Shown here: positions 51,674-61,738 of the stretch, piece after piece
How the letters are laid out: each line of letters starts with the position of its first letter
How positions within the stretch are numbered: position 1 is the stretch's first letter
NCBI RefSeq assembly: GCF_014696825.1
Contig: NZ_JACJQU010000025.1
Location: 1 to 64,000 of the forward strand
Direction: 5' to 3'
DNA: 64,000 nucleotides
From: Anabaena sphaerica FACHB-251
GTDB lineage: Bacteria; Cyanobacteriota; Cyanobacteriia; Cyanobacteriales; Nostocaceae
Made by a program: the position numbers and the translations under genes
The notes under the pieces: model-generated
What the model saw: the letters and a program-made list of their open reading frames with translations, nothing else
Database searches by the model: none
Told to the model about the DNA's origin: nothing

Positions 51674-53349
51674 AACCAATTAGGTAATAAAAATGGATGA
51701 TTCCAAGACTTTTGACCTAGTTTGACACCAAAAACGTGAGTATACCAAAGTTCCCACATAATTAGTAACCAAAGACTCTCACCTATCCGTCGTCCTTGAA
51801 TATTTCCTCCTAATTGTCCTGTAACAATTTGTGCTGCTATACCAAGGTAAAAAATATTTTCTGCCTTTAGTATACCCGGATTTAGCCAATTACCGATATC
51901 ATGCCAAAAATCATTTAAACACCAAGAGGTTAAGGGAACACCCATACCCCGCTTTTGTCTCCAAACAATTTCTGGTGGTAGCCAATTTTCTACAGCGCGT
52001 TTGAGGATATATTTTTCACAAGCACCGTGTAAACACAGTTCTCCAGATAGCTGAAAAGTCCATTCTGCTAAAAGTAAATCACAAAAAGGCGATCGCACAT
52101 TTAACCCATGCACAAACCCCAACGCAGTCGCACGAGGATGAATATTTTGCGCTCCTTTTAACATCAAACTAGCACGACGGAGACGATGCAACAACGAAGG
52201 GCAAAAACTCGAATCAAGAGCATCTAAAAGCCATTCCTGGGCATTTAAACCCTGAATCTGTGCATATACATCTGGCTGATACACTCTAGCTTCATAACCC
52301 CAAAGACGGTGAAAAGTTCGCAGATATTGTTCACTAAAACTGTCACTTTTATTCGGATGTTCAACTTGATAAATACTAGCAGCAATTAAAGGTTTATTAG
52401 TCCAACCTGCAAATAATTGATCACCACCTTCACCATTAAAAATAATCTGAGTTTCTTGAGAAGCAACTTGATTAAGTAAATATAAAGGAACAGTTACACC
52501 ATCACCAAAAGGTAAATCTAAAGCCTTAATAGTAGGAATAATAGCATTTTTAATATTTTTGGGACTAGCATCAACCTTAATAATAGGAATATTGAGAAAA
52601 TGCGCTACTTGTTCCGCATAAGGATATTCAGAAATACCAAACTTCCCAAAATCTAAAGAATAAGCGCGAACCTTCACCCCCGCTTCTACCAACAAAGCCG
52701 CGACAATGGAAGAATCTAAACCCCCTGAAAGGAAAACCCCCACAGGTTCATCATTTAAATCTGCAATTTGCTTTTCTATTGATTGTTTTAATAAAACTTG
52801 TAACTGAGAAACTGCGATATTTTCATCTGTGATTTGTTTTTTTGATTCACGCCACTGATAAATCTTTCTAACTTCAGGAAAACCAATATTATTAATATCA
52901 AAAATTAACTCCGTCCCCGCAGGTACAGAAAACACTTGATTAACAGAAGTTAAAGGATTAGGAACATAAGAAAAACAAGAATAACCATATAAACCAAAAA
53001 TATCAACTTCCGGTTTTTCTTTTATGTCTAAAAGTAACTGTAACTGAGAAGCGAACCAAATCACATCATTTTGTTGAGTCCAAAATAAAGAAACTCTCCC
53101 AAAAGCTTCCCTACCTAAAATTAACCTATCTTCTTCTAACATTACCCAAATATCAGCATCAAAAAAACCCGAAGCAGAAATAGCAGCAATAGTATTTTTC
53201 TCTATTTCAGGTGCAGATTCACACCCAACATAAACAACATTCCAAACAAACCCTTCTCCCTCCCCTCTTCTCTCTGCGTCTCTGCGTCTCTGCGTGAAAA
53301 AATCTTCCTTATTCTCACCCCAATAACCGATAAAATGATAAGGAAACAT
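51631..53349 (-). CDS. Asparagine-synthetase-like amide ligase, copy 2
   Basis: A 572-residue AsnB homologue. It begins MFPYHFIGYWGEN rather than MCGIxG, so the glutaminase nucleophile is missing. The synthetase domain has FLSGGLDSSIVAALL near residue 210 and FNGEGGDQLFAGW. The ending RRIGESLWLLIMWELW is family-typical. It should form an acyl-adenylate and then an amide with an amine or ammonia, but the substrate is unknown. An in-frame repeat (FFTQRRRDAERRGEGE) sits at residues 17-33. The next gene overlaps by 43 bp. Copy 1 at 45812 is only distantly similar. Confidence 0.85.
   Translation of the reverse strand: MFPYHFIGYWGENKEDFFTQRRRDAERRGEGEGFVWNVVYVGCESAPEIEKNTIAAISASGFFDADIWVMLEEDRLILGREAFGRVSLFWTQQNDVIWFASQLQLLLDIKEKPEVDIFGLYGYSCFSYVPNPLTSVNQVFSVPAGTELIFDINNIGFPEVRKIYQWRESKKQITDENIAVSQLQVLLKQSIEKQIADLNDEPVGVFLSGGLDSSIVAALLVEAGVKVRAYSLDFGKFGISEYPYAEQVAHFLNIPIIKVDASPKNIKNAIIPTIKALDLPFGDGVTVPLYLLNQVASQETQIIFNGEGGDQLFAGWTNKPLIAASIYQVEHPNKSDSFSEQYLRTFHRLWGYEARVYQPDVYAQIQGLNAQEWLLDALDSSFCPSLLHRLRRASLMLKGAQNIHPRATALGFVHGLNVRSPFCDLLLAEWTFQLSGELCLHGACEKYILKRAVENWLPPEIVWRQKRGMGVPLTSWCLNDFWHDIGNWLNPGILKAENIFYLGIAAQIVTGQLGGNIQGRRIGESLWLLIMWELWYTHVFGVKLGQKSWNHPFLLPNWLWKYYQKFTKQSQI
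53262..53300. repeat. GACGCAGAG-type repeat inside the AsnB-like gene
   Basis: CTCTGCGTCTCTGCGTCTCT on the plus strand is translated on the minus strand as TQRRRDAERR near the N-terminus of the amide ligase. It is the same repeat as at 51207. Confidence 0.75.
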
Positions 53350-53360
53350 AATCAATTTAC

Positions 53361-56300
53361 TTAATTATTCAAAACACCACAACCAGGATGATTTAACCCC
53401 GAACTTTGCGGAGTAATATTTGGTGATGCTGCTGTTAAAAACACCCTTCCATCAGCTGTAATTATCCATCCTTGAGCTTCTTGAATTATTGAATTTGAAA
53501 AATCTTTCTCCAAACCTCTTTCCTCCAATGAGAGAGACTTTAAATTCTCCCTCTTCACTTCTGGTTTATTTGAACGAGTAGCCCATTCTAGCATACCAGG
53601 TGAATTACTAATTAATTCATTAGCTTCCGCAGGTATACCACCCCTACCGATGATAGTAAAAGAATTCTTTTTAGCACGTTGTTCATAAGAACAAATATCT
53701 TTTCCTAATAATGATGCTGCATCAACTAAATTTTCAGGTAATTCTATTAAACCAGAAGTGGGATCTACATCAGGAGTATTGATTTCTACTTCTCCTGCTA
53801 AACCAAATTTAGAAGATGCAGTAATATCACTTTTTTCAGTTTCTTTAGGTCGATATTCTAATCCAAAAATAGCATTGGTTGTAATATTAATTTTTCCCCC
53901 ATTTCCTTGAAAAGCGTTAGCAGTAATATCACTATTTTCATCAGGAAAGGCAACAATAAAAGGCGCATTAATATTGATGTTACCACCGTCTCCCCCTGCT
54001 TGTGCTGTTCCCGCAGTTGCGGTAATTTTGCTGTGATTTCGCAAGAATAAAAAATCTTGAATATTCAGATTAATATTACCACCTTGGTTACTGGCTGTTT
54101 CTGCATTAATAAAACCCTTATTATCTAATCTGAGAGTACCAGCTTCTATAGAAATATTGCCACCTTCACCGCTTCCTTGACTATTTACTCCGATTCCTGC
54201 ACCATTTTTAATAATAAATATTTCTGGATCTATGGTAATATTTCCACTTTTACCTATTGAACCTATTTCTGTATTCGCAAATAATCCCGTATTTGTACCA
54301 TCTAAGGTGATATTATCTCTCACTTCTAGGTTGATATTTCCGGCTTGCTTAATACCGGATGTTGTAGTTAGTAATTGTGCGCCATTATTAGTATTAAATT
54401 TATTAGCATTAACGTTAATATTTCCACCTCTACCAGTTTTTGATGTAGAAGCTGAGATTTTTACACCATCGGTAATATTCAAGTTTTGAGTAGTAATGAA
54501 AATATTACCCGCATCACCGCTTCCTGTACTTTCAACTGCTAATTTTCCCTGTCCTGAGATGTTAATATTTTGGGGTGCAGTAATGATTAAATCACCACCT
54601 TTACCTTGTGCAGTAGTGGAAGCTGAAATAATTGAACCAGGGAACAAGGTTAAATCTAATGTGTTCTGATTTTGGTAAGGATTGAGTTTTAAAGTTCCTG
54701 CGGGTGCTTCTCCTTGGGTTTCGGCCAAAATACCCACAACTCCGGCTAGATTCATTTTTGAGGCGTTTAAGGTGATGCTTCCACCTTGTTCTGTATTGGT
54801 GGCGTTTTCAGTAGCGGTGGCAGTGATGCGGGCGGTTTCTGATAGGGTGAAGTTAGGAGTATTAATATTAATATCTCCTGCTTTTCCTGCACCATTAGTT
54901 TCTACAGAAACCACAGGCGCAAAATTCTGGACTCCTACACCTAAATTAACTGAGTTTTTGGCATTAAGATTAACTGTACCACCACTACCACTACCATTAG
55001 TAAATGCTGATATTTGTCCACCATTTTCTAAGTTGAAAGTGTTAGTATTAAGGTTAATATTTCCTGCTTTTCCTGCTCCTTGAGTATAGGCGAAAATTCC
55101 TGAAGGTTGTCCTTGATTATTAATATTTGCTTGAATGGGATTAGGTTCTAGTGAGATTTGCAGATCGTAGAATGTTTCTGTAATAGTCTTACCCTCAGAA
55201 TTTTTATAACTACTAGGGACACCTTGTTCATTAAAATTACTAACTTGAATATAATAAATCCCTCCTTGATTAAAAGTATATCTGATATATGGGTCTTGTT
55301 GTAAAGTCATAGTGAAATCACTTCCTGCTGAACCCAGACCATGAGGACTATTATCATTAGATGCTAATACGTTGCCTTGACTGTCTAATAATGTTAATTT
55401 GGTATTTATAGCAGGAAAGGTTTTGTATTCAGGAGTGCCGAAATTTCCAGAGGAATTAAACCCAGTATTATCAATATCAAAAACTGCTTGTGTTCCAGCA
55501 TTTACTTGAATTGCGTAAACATGAATTTTATCATTTCCTGTAGCTTTTACAGAAACATAAGGAACTCTGCTAGAAAATACTAAATTTTCATTTGTTTTGT
55601 TAAGATTATTAATGAGAAAATCACTAGCTTGGATTTGTTGTGCTGTGGAAATTGAATTATTTGTACCTATACCTAAAATTTGTTGATTATTATAATCAAC
55701 TTTAATCACATTTTGTCCTGGTAAAGCACTGGGATCAGGATTGGCAAAATTAGGATCTATTCCACCGATGAGGATACTATCACTAACATTAATAATTATT
55801 TCCCCAGCTTCTGATGTTCCTATTCCTTCTGTTAATGCTTGAATTTGACTGCCATTTAATAAAGATAAGGTGCGGGAATTTATTTCAATATTGCCACTAT
55901 TTCCTGATGCTGTGTTTGTGGCAGATGTACTAATACTGCTACTATTAGTCAGAAATATATTACCAGATGGGACATTTAAAAAGATATTACCTGCATTGCC
56001 TTGATCTGCGGTTAAACTTTGTAAGCTACTGCCATTGGTTAGGGAGACATTTTCAGCATTAACGGTGATATTACCTGCATTACCAATGCTATAAGTTCCG
56101 GTATTGATAACGGAAAAGTTGCTGAGGTTGAGATTTTTAGTTTGAATCTGAATATGACCACCTGCTTTTGTGCTACCAGGTTCTAAGGTGGTAAATAAAC
56201 GACTGTTATTTACGTTAATATCACCTGTGGATTTTAATTGTATTTCTCCAGAATTACCACTACTATAGCTGGAACTACTAATATCGCTATTTGTAAATTG

Positions 56301-59300
56301 AATCAAGGGTGCGTCTAATCTAATGATACCGCTCTTACTGCCATTTACACCATCGCTAACAATTACGGTATTGTAGATATCTAAGTTATCTCCTGTAATT
56401 TCAATTTTGCCACTATTTCCACCTTGTCCTGAAGCAGATGAGGTGATGAAAGGTATGTTGATATCGCCGTTAAATATTTTGATGGTAATATCACCCCCTG
56501 CTCCTGCGTTTCCTAAATCTGAATATGACATGGAGATGAGGTATCCTGTAGTGATATCACCTTCTAAGGTAGAAAGAGATATAGCTCCCCCTGCTTGTGC
56601 ATTTCCATTAGGTGAATATGAGGCGGAAAATAGGTTTTCTGTTTTGATATTACCTTGTGAGGTTTCAAGGGATATAGCTCCTCCTGCTCCTGCGTTGCCA
56701 TTAGGTGAAGATGAGTAGGAGTTGAGGTTTCCGGTGGTACTGATCTCACCTTGAGATGTAGAAAGGGATATAGCTCCTCCTCCTCCTGCATTTCCTGAAT
56801 TTGAAAATGAGGAGGAGTTTAGATATCCTGTGGTAGTTATATCACCTTGAGATGTAGAAAGGGATATCTCTCCCCCTGCTCCTGCGTTTCCTAAATTTGA
56901 AGATGAGGCGGAGTCTAGATATCCTGTGGTAGTTATATCACCTTGAGATGTAGAAAGGGATATCTTTCCCCCTGCTCCTGCGTTTCCTAAATTTGAAGAT
57001 GAGGCGGAGAATAGGTTTCCTGTAGTGATATTACCTTCTGAGGTAGAAAGAGCGATCGCTCCCCCTGCTTCTGCGTTTTCTGAATCTGAAGACGAGAAGG
57101 AGTTAAGGTTTCCTATAGTGATATTACCTTGAGCGGTAGAAAGGGATATAGATCCCCCTGCTCCTGCATTTCCTAAACTTGACACGGAGGAGGAGAATAG
57201 GTTTTCTGTTTTGATATTACCTTGAGATGTAGAAAAGGATATAGCTCCTCCTGCTCCTGCGTTTCCTGAATTTGAAGACGAGGAGGAAAGTATATTTCCT
57301 GTGGTGGTGATATCACCTTGAGATGTAGAAAGGGATATAGCTCCCCCTGTTCCTGCATTTCCTAAACTTGACACGGAGGAGGAGAATAGGTTTCCTGTTT
57401 TGATATTACCTTGTGAAGTAGAAATAGATATAGCTCCCCCTGCTTCTGCGTTTCCTGAATTTAACAAGGAGTTGGAAAATAGGGGTTCTGTTCTGATATT
57501 AATTGGTGAAAAAGGAAGAGGAGTTAAATATATCCCTAGTGCTACATCTTTGATGATTGAATTTATTGAAGAAAGCAAGAACTTCCATTCGGTTATATCG
57601 CCTTCTGAGGTAGAAATAAATATTACTTCTCCTGTTTCTTCATTTACTGATAGTGAAAATAATGAGGAGTTGTGGATGTCTTCTGTTTTGATATTATTCT
57701 GTGCGGTAAAAACATTGCTTTCTCTCATTGCTGAGTTGCCTGAAGTTGAAGATGAGGAGGAGAAGATATCTTCTGTAGTGATATTACCTTGAGAGGTTTG
57801 AAGGGATATATCTCCTCCTACTCCTGCTTTTCCTGAATTTGAAGATGAGGAGGAGTCTAGGTTTGCTGTTTTGATATTACCTTCTAAAGTAGAAATAGAT
57901 ATCTTTCCTCCTACTCCCGCATTTCCTGAAGTTGAAAATGAGTAGGAGAAGATATTTTCTTCTGTAGTGATATTACCTTGTGAGGTTTGAAGGGATATTG
58001 CTCCCCCTGCTCCTGTGTTTCCTGAATTTGAACGTGAGTAGGAGTTGAGGTTTCCTTTGGCGGTAATATCACCTTCTAAGGTAGAAAGAGCAATCTTTCC
58101 CCCTGCTCCTGCGGTTCTTGAATTTGAAGATGAGTAGGAGTTGAGGTTTCCTTTGGCAGTGATATCACCTTCTATGGTAGAAAGAGTGATCTCTCCCCCT
58201 GCTTCTGCATTTCCATTGGGTGAAAGTGAGGACGAGTCTAGGTTTCCTGTGGTGGTGATATTACCTTGTGAGGTTTGAAGGGATATTGCTCCCCCTGCTC
58301 TTGTGTTTCCATTGGGTGAAAATGAGGAGGAGTCTAGATATCCTGTGGTGGTGATATTACCTTGAGATGTTTGAAGGGATATCGCTCCCCCTGCTCCTGC
58401 GTCTCCTGAATTTGAAAATGAGTAGGAGTCTAGGTTTCTTATGGTAATATCACCTTGAGAGGTTTGAAGGGATATTGCTCCCCCTGCTCCTGCGTTTCCT
58501 AAACTTGAACCTGAATAGGAGTTGAGGTTTCCTGTGGTATTGATATCACCTTGTGAGGTAGTAAGGGATATCTCTCCTCCTGTCTCTGCGTTTCCTGAAA
58601 ATGAAAATGAGTAGGAGTTGAGGTTTCCTGTGGTGGTGATATCACCTTGTGAGGTTTGAAGGGATATTGCTCCTCCTGCTCCTACACTTCCATTAAATGA
58701 AGATGAGGAGGAGTCTAGGTATCCTTTAGTGGTGATATTACCTTGTGAGGTTTTAAGAGATATTGCTCCCCCTGCTGCTGTGTTTCCTGAAAATGAAAAT
58801 GAGTAAGAGTCGAGATTTCCTGTAGTGATATTACCTTGAGTGGTTTTAAGAGATATAGTTCCCCCTGCTCCTGCATTTCCTGAATTTGAAGATGAGGAGG
58901 AGTCTAGGTATTCTGTGGTGATATTACTAATGCCATTTAAGTTTATATTTCCTCCACCTAATTGTGAGCTAGTATTAATATTCCCAACAGTTAAATTAAC
59001 ACCTTTAATCTCCAGATTTCGCCCCTTAGCTATAATACTATCAGTAATAAACATCTGAAAATTACCAATACCATCACTATCAACATCCGCAGTAAATTTA
59101 ATTTCTCCACTACCACTAGCTAAACTTAAACTTTTATTACTTAAAGGATTAATAGTAAAATCATTTGTTGCTTGAAATATGAGATTTGTATTTCCAGATA
59201 AACCCTCTAATGTTGTTTTATTAATTTTTGCATTATTATCTTCACCAATAGTCAAATTTTTAGTATCCAGTAATAACGTACCTGTTCCTAAATTTCCTCT

Positions 59301-59999
59301 CAGTTGTAAACTCTCTGTACCTGTTAATTGAATTTCTCCCCCTGTTGCTTTTAATCCACCTGTGTTAATTACATTTGCACCCAAAAAAGTGATATTCTTA
59401 CCCTCGTCAACCTGTAAATTACCTTCATTTATAATTGCTGATGTTTGATTTTTAATCGCATTCCTAAACAACGCCCCTGGTTGTACAGTTAATAAATTAC
59501 TACTTTGAGGATTAGTAGCACTAAATGAACCATTTTCTCCCAACTTAATCTCATCCGCAGTTGTCGCAGTAAATGAACCACGAATATCTAAAACAGCATC
59601 TTTACCAAAAAATATCCCATTGGGATTGATTAAAAATAAATTCGCAAAACCATTTACTCCTAATGTCCCGAAAATCTCAGAACGATTACCACCAGTGACA
59701 CGAGTTAATATATTTTCAATTCCTGTAGGGTTGGCAAAATACACACTTCTATTTTCACCAACATTAAATTTCTCAAAGCTGTGAAATAAATTTGTACCTC
59801 TGGTAGCACCACCATTAATAATATCTCTTACATCATTATCTTTAGTAATAATTGAATTTTCTGCACCTAATGTATTATCTGGGATTAATTGCCCTTTAGC
59901 TGGTGAATTTATAGATGTAAATATTCCACCTATTGCGAATAAAGTTGTAATTGCTAATTGATAAAGTCGTTCACCCGGTTGCTGTTTTTTAAATTTCAT
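53361..59999 (-). CDS. Giant two-partner-secretion exoprotein (filamentous haemagglutinin-like)
   Basis: A 2212-residue secreted protein. A signal peptide (residues 1-36, ending NSPAKG) precedes the TPS secretion domain with GTNLFHSFEKFNVGENRSVYF and the NPNGIFFG motif (about 37-165). Then come about 26 repeats of 31-33 residues with the core GNAGAGGAISLSTSQGDITT, a PPC-type domain (KIHVYAIQVNAGTQAVFDI to GGIYYIQVSNF, about 1470-1600) and further beta-helix repeats. The C-terminus (DICSYEQRAKKNSFTIIGRGGIP) is typical of cyanobacterial TPS proteins. It needs a TpsB outer-membrane transporter, which is not in the window. Adhesion or surface structure is the likely role. Confidence 0.88.
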   Translation of the reverse strand: MKFKKQQPGERLYQLAITTLFAIGGIFTSINSPAKGQLIPDNTLGAENSIITKDNDVRDIINGGATRGTNLFHSFEKFNVGENRSVYFANPTGIENILTRVTGGNRSEIFGTLGVNGFANLFLINPNGIFFGKDAVLDIRGSFTATTADEIKLGENGSFSATNPQSSNLLTVQPGALFRNAIKNQTSAIINEGNLQVDEGKNITFLGANVINTGGLKATGGEIQLTGTESLQLRGNLGTGTLLLDTKNLTIGEDNNAKINKTTLEGLSGNTNLIFQATNDFTINPLSNKSLSLASGSGEIKFTADVDSDGIGNFQMFITDSIIAKGRNLEIKGVNLTVGNINTSSQLGGGNINLNGISNITTEYLDSSSSSNSGNAGAGGTISLKTTQGNITTGNLDSYSFSFSGNTAAGGAISLKTSQGNITTKGYLDSSSSSFNGSVGAGGAISLQTSQGDITTTGNLNSYSFSFSGNAETGGEISLTTSQGDINTTGNLNSYSGSSLGNAGAGGAISLQTSQGDITIRNLDSYSFSNSGDAGAGGAISLQTSQGNITTTGYLDSSSFSPNGNTRAGGAISLQTSQGNITTTGNLDSSSLSPNGNAEAGGEITLSTIEGDITAKGNLNSYSSSNSRTAGAGGKIALSTLEGDITAKGNLNSYSRSNSGNTGAGGAISLQTSQGNITTEENIFSYSFSTSGNAGVGGKISISTLEGNIKTANLDSSSSSNSGKAGVGGDISLQTSQGNITTEDIFSSSSSTSGNSAMRESNVFTAQNNIKTEDIHNSSLFSLSVNEETGEVIFISTSEGDITEWKFLLSSINSIIKDVALGIYLTPLPFSPINIRTEPLFSNSLLNSGNAEAGGAISISTSQGNIKTGNLFSSSVSSLGNAGTGGAISLSTSQGDITTTGNILSSSSSNSGNAGAGGAISFSTSQGNIKTENLFSSSVSSLGNAGAGGSISLSTAQGNITIGNLNSFSSSDSENAEAGGAIALSTSEGNITTGNLFSASSSNLGNAGAGGKISLSTSQGDITTTGYLDSASSSNLGNAGAGGEISLSTSQGDITTTGYLNSSSFSNSGNAGGGGAISLSTSQGEISTTGNLNSYSSSPNGNAGAGGAISLETSQGNIKTENLFSASYSPNGNAQAGGAISLSTLEGDITTGYLISMSYSDLGNAGAGGDITIKIFNGDINIPFITSSASGQGGNSGKIEITGDNLDIYNTVIVSDGVNGSKSGIIRLDAPLIQFTNSDISSSSYSSGNSGEIQLKSTGDINVNNSRLFTTLEPGSTKAGGHIQIQTKNLNLSNFSVINTGTYSIGNAGNITVNAENVSLTNGSSLQSLTADQGNAGNIFLNVPSGNIFLTNSSSISTSATNTASGNSGNIEINSRTLSLLNGSQIQALTEGIGTSEAGEIIINVSDSILIGGIDPNFANPDPSALPGQNVIKVDYNNQQILGIGTNNSISTAQQIQASDFLINNLNKTNENLVFSSRVPYVSVKATGNDKIHVYAIQVNAGTQAVFDIDNTGFNSSGNFGTPEYKTFPAINTKLTLLDSQGNVLASNDNSPHGLGSAGSDFTMTLQQDPYIRYTFNQGGIYYIQVSNFNEQGVPSSYKNSEGKTITETFYDLQISLEPNPIQANINNQGQPSGIFAYTQGAGKAGNINLNTNTFNLENGGQISAFTNGSGSGGTVNLNAKNSVNLGVGVQNFAPVVSVETNGAGKAGDININTPNFTLSETARITATATENATNTEQGGSITLNASKMNLAGVVGILAETQGEAPAGTLKLNPYQNQNTLDLTLFPGSIISASTTAQGKGGDLIITAPQNINISGQGKLAVESTGSGDAGNIFITTQNLNITDGVKISASTSKTGRGGNINVNANKFNTNNGAQLLTTTSGIKQAGNINLEVRDNITLDGTNTGLFANTEIGSIGKSGNITIDPEIFIIKNGAGIGVNSQGSGEGGNISIEAGTLRLDNKGFINAETASNQGGNINLNIQDFLFLRNHSKITATAGTAQAGGDGGNININAPFIVAFPDENSDITANAFQGNGGKINITTNAIFGLEYRPKETEKSDITASSKFGLAGEVEINTPDVDPTSGLIELPENLVDAASLLGKDICSYEQRAKKNSFTIIGRGGIPAEANELISNSPGMLEWATRSNKPEVKRENLKSLSLEERGLEKDFSNSIIQEAQGWIITADGRVFLTAASPNITPQSSGLNHPGCGVLNN
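56440..58925 (-). repeat. About 26 tandem repeats of 93-99 bp in the exoprotein gene
   Basis: Counting by eye gives 26 units of 31-33 codons, each with the core G-N-A-G-A-G-G-x-I-S-L-x-T-S-Q-G-x-I. Units 13-15 (about 57500-57750) are strongly degenerate, splitting the array in two. Some neighbours are nearly identical, which suggests recent duplication or gene conversion. Confidence 0.85.
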
Positions 60000-60030
60000 G
60001 ATGACCCTGGTATTTTTGATCTAAATCTAA

Positions 60031-60648
60031 TTATTTAACAACAAAACTTTCCTCACTAATTTTTCTCCCTTCCAGCAACATTTCCACCTTCCAATTACCC
60101 ACAGGTGCAGCAGAATTAATCGTATAACGACAATAAGTATCCCAAACAGCAGTTTTCACTTCACGGGTTTCATACTTATTTTGTTTAACAACTTGACCAC
60201 TAGGATCAATCCAATTACAACTCAGAGATAACTTTTTACCTATCGGTGCATCCTTCAAAGTCACTCGATAAAAAACTTCAGCATTAGATTGACGAGAAAT
60301 ATTTTGTAAATTTCGATTATCAGCTAAAGTAATTTTATCTTGTTGTGCAGAAACATTAGCCAGTAAAGAACTTTGTTTTTGATTAAAAAATATAGTCGCA
60401 GTAATAGCTATAATAATAACCCCACCCACACCAAAAGCAATCAATCTATTTCGACGTTTTTGTACTTCCAGAGCTTGACGACGGCGTAATTGAATCAACG
60501 CTTCATCTAACAACTCAGGAGGTAGATTCAACTCTTGTAATATTTGTTGAATCTGCTGTTGATCAAATTCTGCTTCTTGACGTAATTGTAATCCTTGAAC
60601 TTCTGCAATAATCTGATTTAATTGTTCCTGAGTTAATCGTTGGTTCAT
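60031..60648 (-). CDS. Membrane-anchored protein upstream of the exoprotein gene
   Basis: A 205-residue protein. The N-terminal third is Gln-rich and helical (EQLNQIIAEVQGLQLRQEAE), one transmembrane helix lies near 67-88 (GVGGVIIIAITATIFF), and the C-terminal domain is beta-rich with two Cys (SCNWIDPSGQ and DTYCRYTI) and looks like an Ig-type fold (VGNWKVEMLLEG). It ends 31 bp before the exoprotein start, so the two are probably cotranscribed. It may help exoprotein export or envelope attachment, which is inference. Confidence 0.7.
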   Translation of the reverse strand: MNQRLTQEQLNQIIAEVQGLQLRQEAEFDQQQIQQILQELNLPPELLDEALIQLRRRQALEVQKRRNRLIAFGVGGVIIIAITATIFFNQKQSSLLANVSAQQDKITLADNRNLQNISRQSNAEVFYRVTLKDAPIGKKLSLSCNWIDPSGQVVKQNKYETREVKTAVWDTYCRYTINSAAPVGNWKVEMLLEGRKISEESFVVK

Positions 60649-60742
60649 AATAATTAAAAATTAAAACTTTAAAACTTCTATCTATCTATCTTTTTTTCTG
60701 TCACCTGTCACCTGTTCCCTGTTCCCTTTCTTCTTACACTAA

Positions 60743-60824
60743 GGGTCTGGTTCTCACTTAACATCATAACTAGCTAACAGCGAACCTGCCAACCCGTTAT
60801 CATATCAAAGTAAAAACCAGACCC
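60743..60824. repeat. 10-bp inverted repeat downstream of the cpcG cluster
   Basis: GGGTCTGGTT (60743-60752) and AACCAGACCC (60815-60824) are perfect complements separated by 62 bases. It lies 32 bp past the last cpcG stop. In the minus-strand transcript the first arm runs into TTTTTAC, so it may act in transcription termination or mRNA stability. Confidence 0.5.
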
Positions 60825-60856
60825 AGTAGGAAATTTAGGTAATTAGATTACCAATC

Positions 60857-61618
60857 TTAGCGTCTACCACGATAAGGAACTGCATTCAAGTAATCAATAT
60901 CAAATGCAGAGATTTTTTGAGCGTAGTTACCCTTGCCAGAGACTGATGCAGCCATATCCGCATATTTACCAGGATCACCTTCTGCCAAACGCTTTTGTTT
61001 AGCCTTAGCGGTGTAGAAGTTCTCCAAGGTAAAGCGCCAGTCGGTTCTGACTGTACCTGCTGTTTCTTGGAAGTCTGCGCCGTAGCGAGGTGTCACCAAG
61101 TTGTAAGGACGACCTTCTAAACGGTTGCGTTGGTAGGGTACAGTATTGTCACCAAAGTTTTGGCTGTATTCTTCGCTGTCTAATAAAGCATCAACAAAGC
61201 CGCTAAAACCCTTAGTACCAATAACAATAGACCAAGCAATTTCTTCTTGTTTGTTGTAAGCCGAACGACCCAAAAGGCGCTTGAGGGTGATATCTACCAA
61301 ACGGTAGTTGTTGTTAACAGAAACAACTAAACGATAGAAAGCCTCAGACTTAGCTAAACCACGGATGAAGTCCTTAACAGACAAAGAACCATTTTTCAGT
61401 TGAGATTCTAAAGTACCTTGACGGTTGAACTTGAGAATTTCATGTTCGCTGAAAACTTGGCGATAAGATGCCCAAATGATACCTTGAATATCAGTGTAAG
61501 AACTAACATCTTCTGTACGGTAGATATATGGAGTATCTTCATTTTGGTCAGCAACGCCGAAGGTGCTAACACGATGATTTTGAGTGGTTGGTTTGTATTG
61601 AAGTAATGGCAGTGCCAT
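60857..61618 (-). CDS. cpcG3: Phycobilisome rod-core linker CpcG (third copy)
   Basis: A 253-residue linker. It starts [20 protein letters not shown] and contains the conserved linker domain ([78 protein letters not shown]). The C-terminal domain differs from the other two copies. CpcG attaches phycocyanin rods to the allophycocyanin core. The ATG at 61618 is chosen; 19 upstream in-frame residues are not conserved. By order it is the third copy here; exact equivalence to the numbered cpcG genes of Anabaena needs a tree. Confidence 0.9.
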   Translation of the reverse strand: MALPLLQYKPTTQNHRVSTFGVADQNEDTPYIYRTEDVSSYTDIQGIIWASYRQVFSEHEILKFNRQGTLESQLKNGSLSVKDFIRGLAKSEAFYRLVVSVNNNYRLVDITLKRLLGRSAYNKQEEIAWSIVIGTKGFSGFVDALLDSEEYSQNFGDNTVPYQRNRLEGRPYNLVTPRYGADFQETAGTVRTDWRFTLENFYTAKAKQKRLAEGDPGKYADMAASVSGKGNYAQKISAFDIDYLNAVPYRGRR

Positions 61619-61738
61619 GCTGCGTCTTTCCTCTTGTGAATAAATTCGTTTAAAAACAGAATTAGGTTTGATCACTCAAATTCCTAATTCGCACTTTAAC
61701 TATTTTCCCGCATTAGGTTACACACCTAATTAAGAGAT

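Noticed and set aside
42444-51679. Standard lasso-peptide cluster
   Set aside because: AsnB-like cyclase candidates exist, but no PqqD-like or transglutaminase-like maturation protein and no precursor peptide were seen.
53361-60000. Several plus-strand frames of 60-130 codons opposite the exoprotein
   Set aside because: They are antisense shadows of the tandem repeats and show the same periodic composition.
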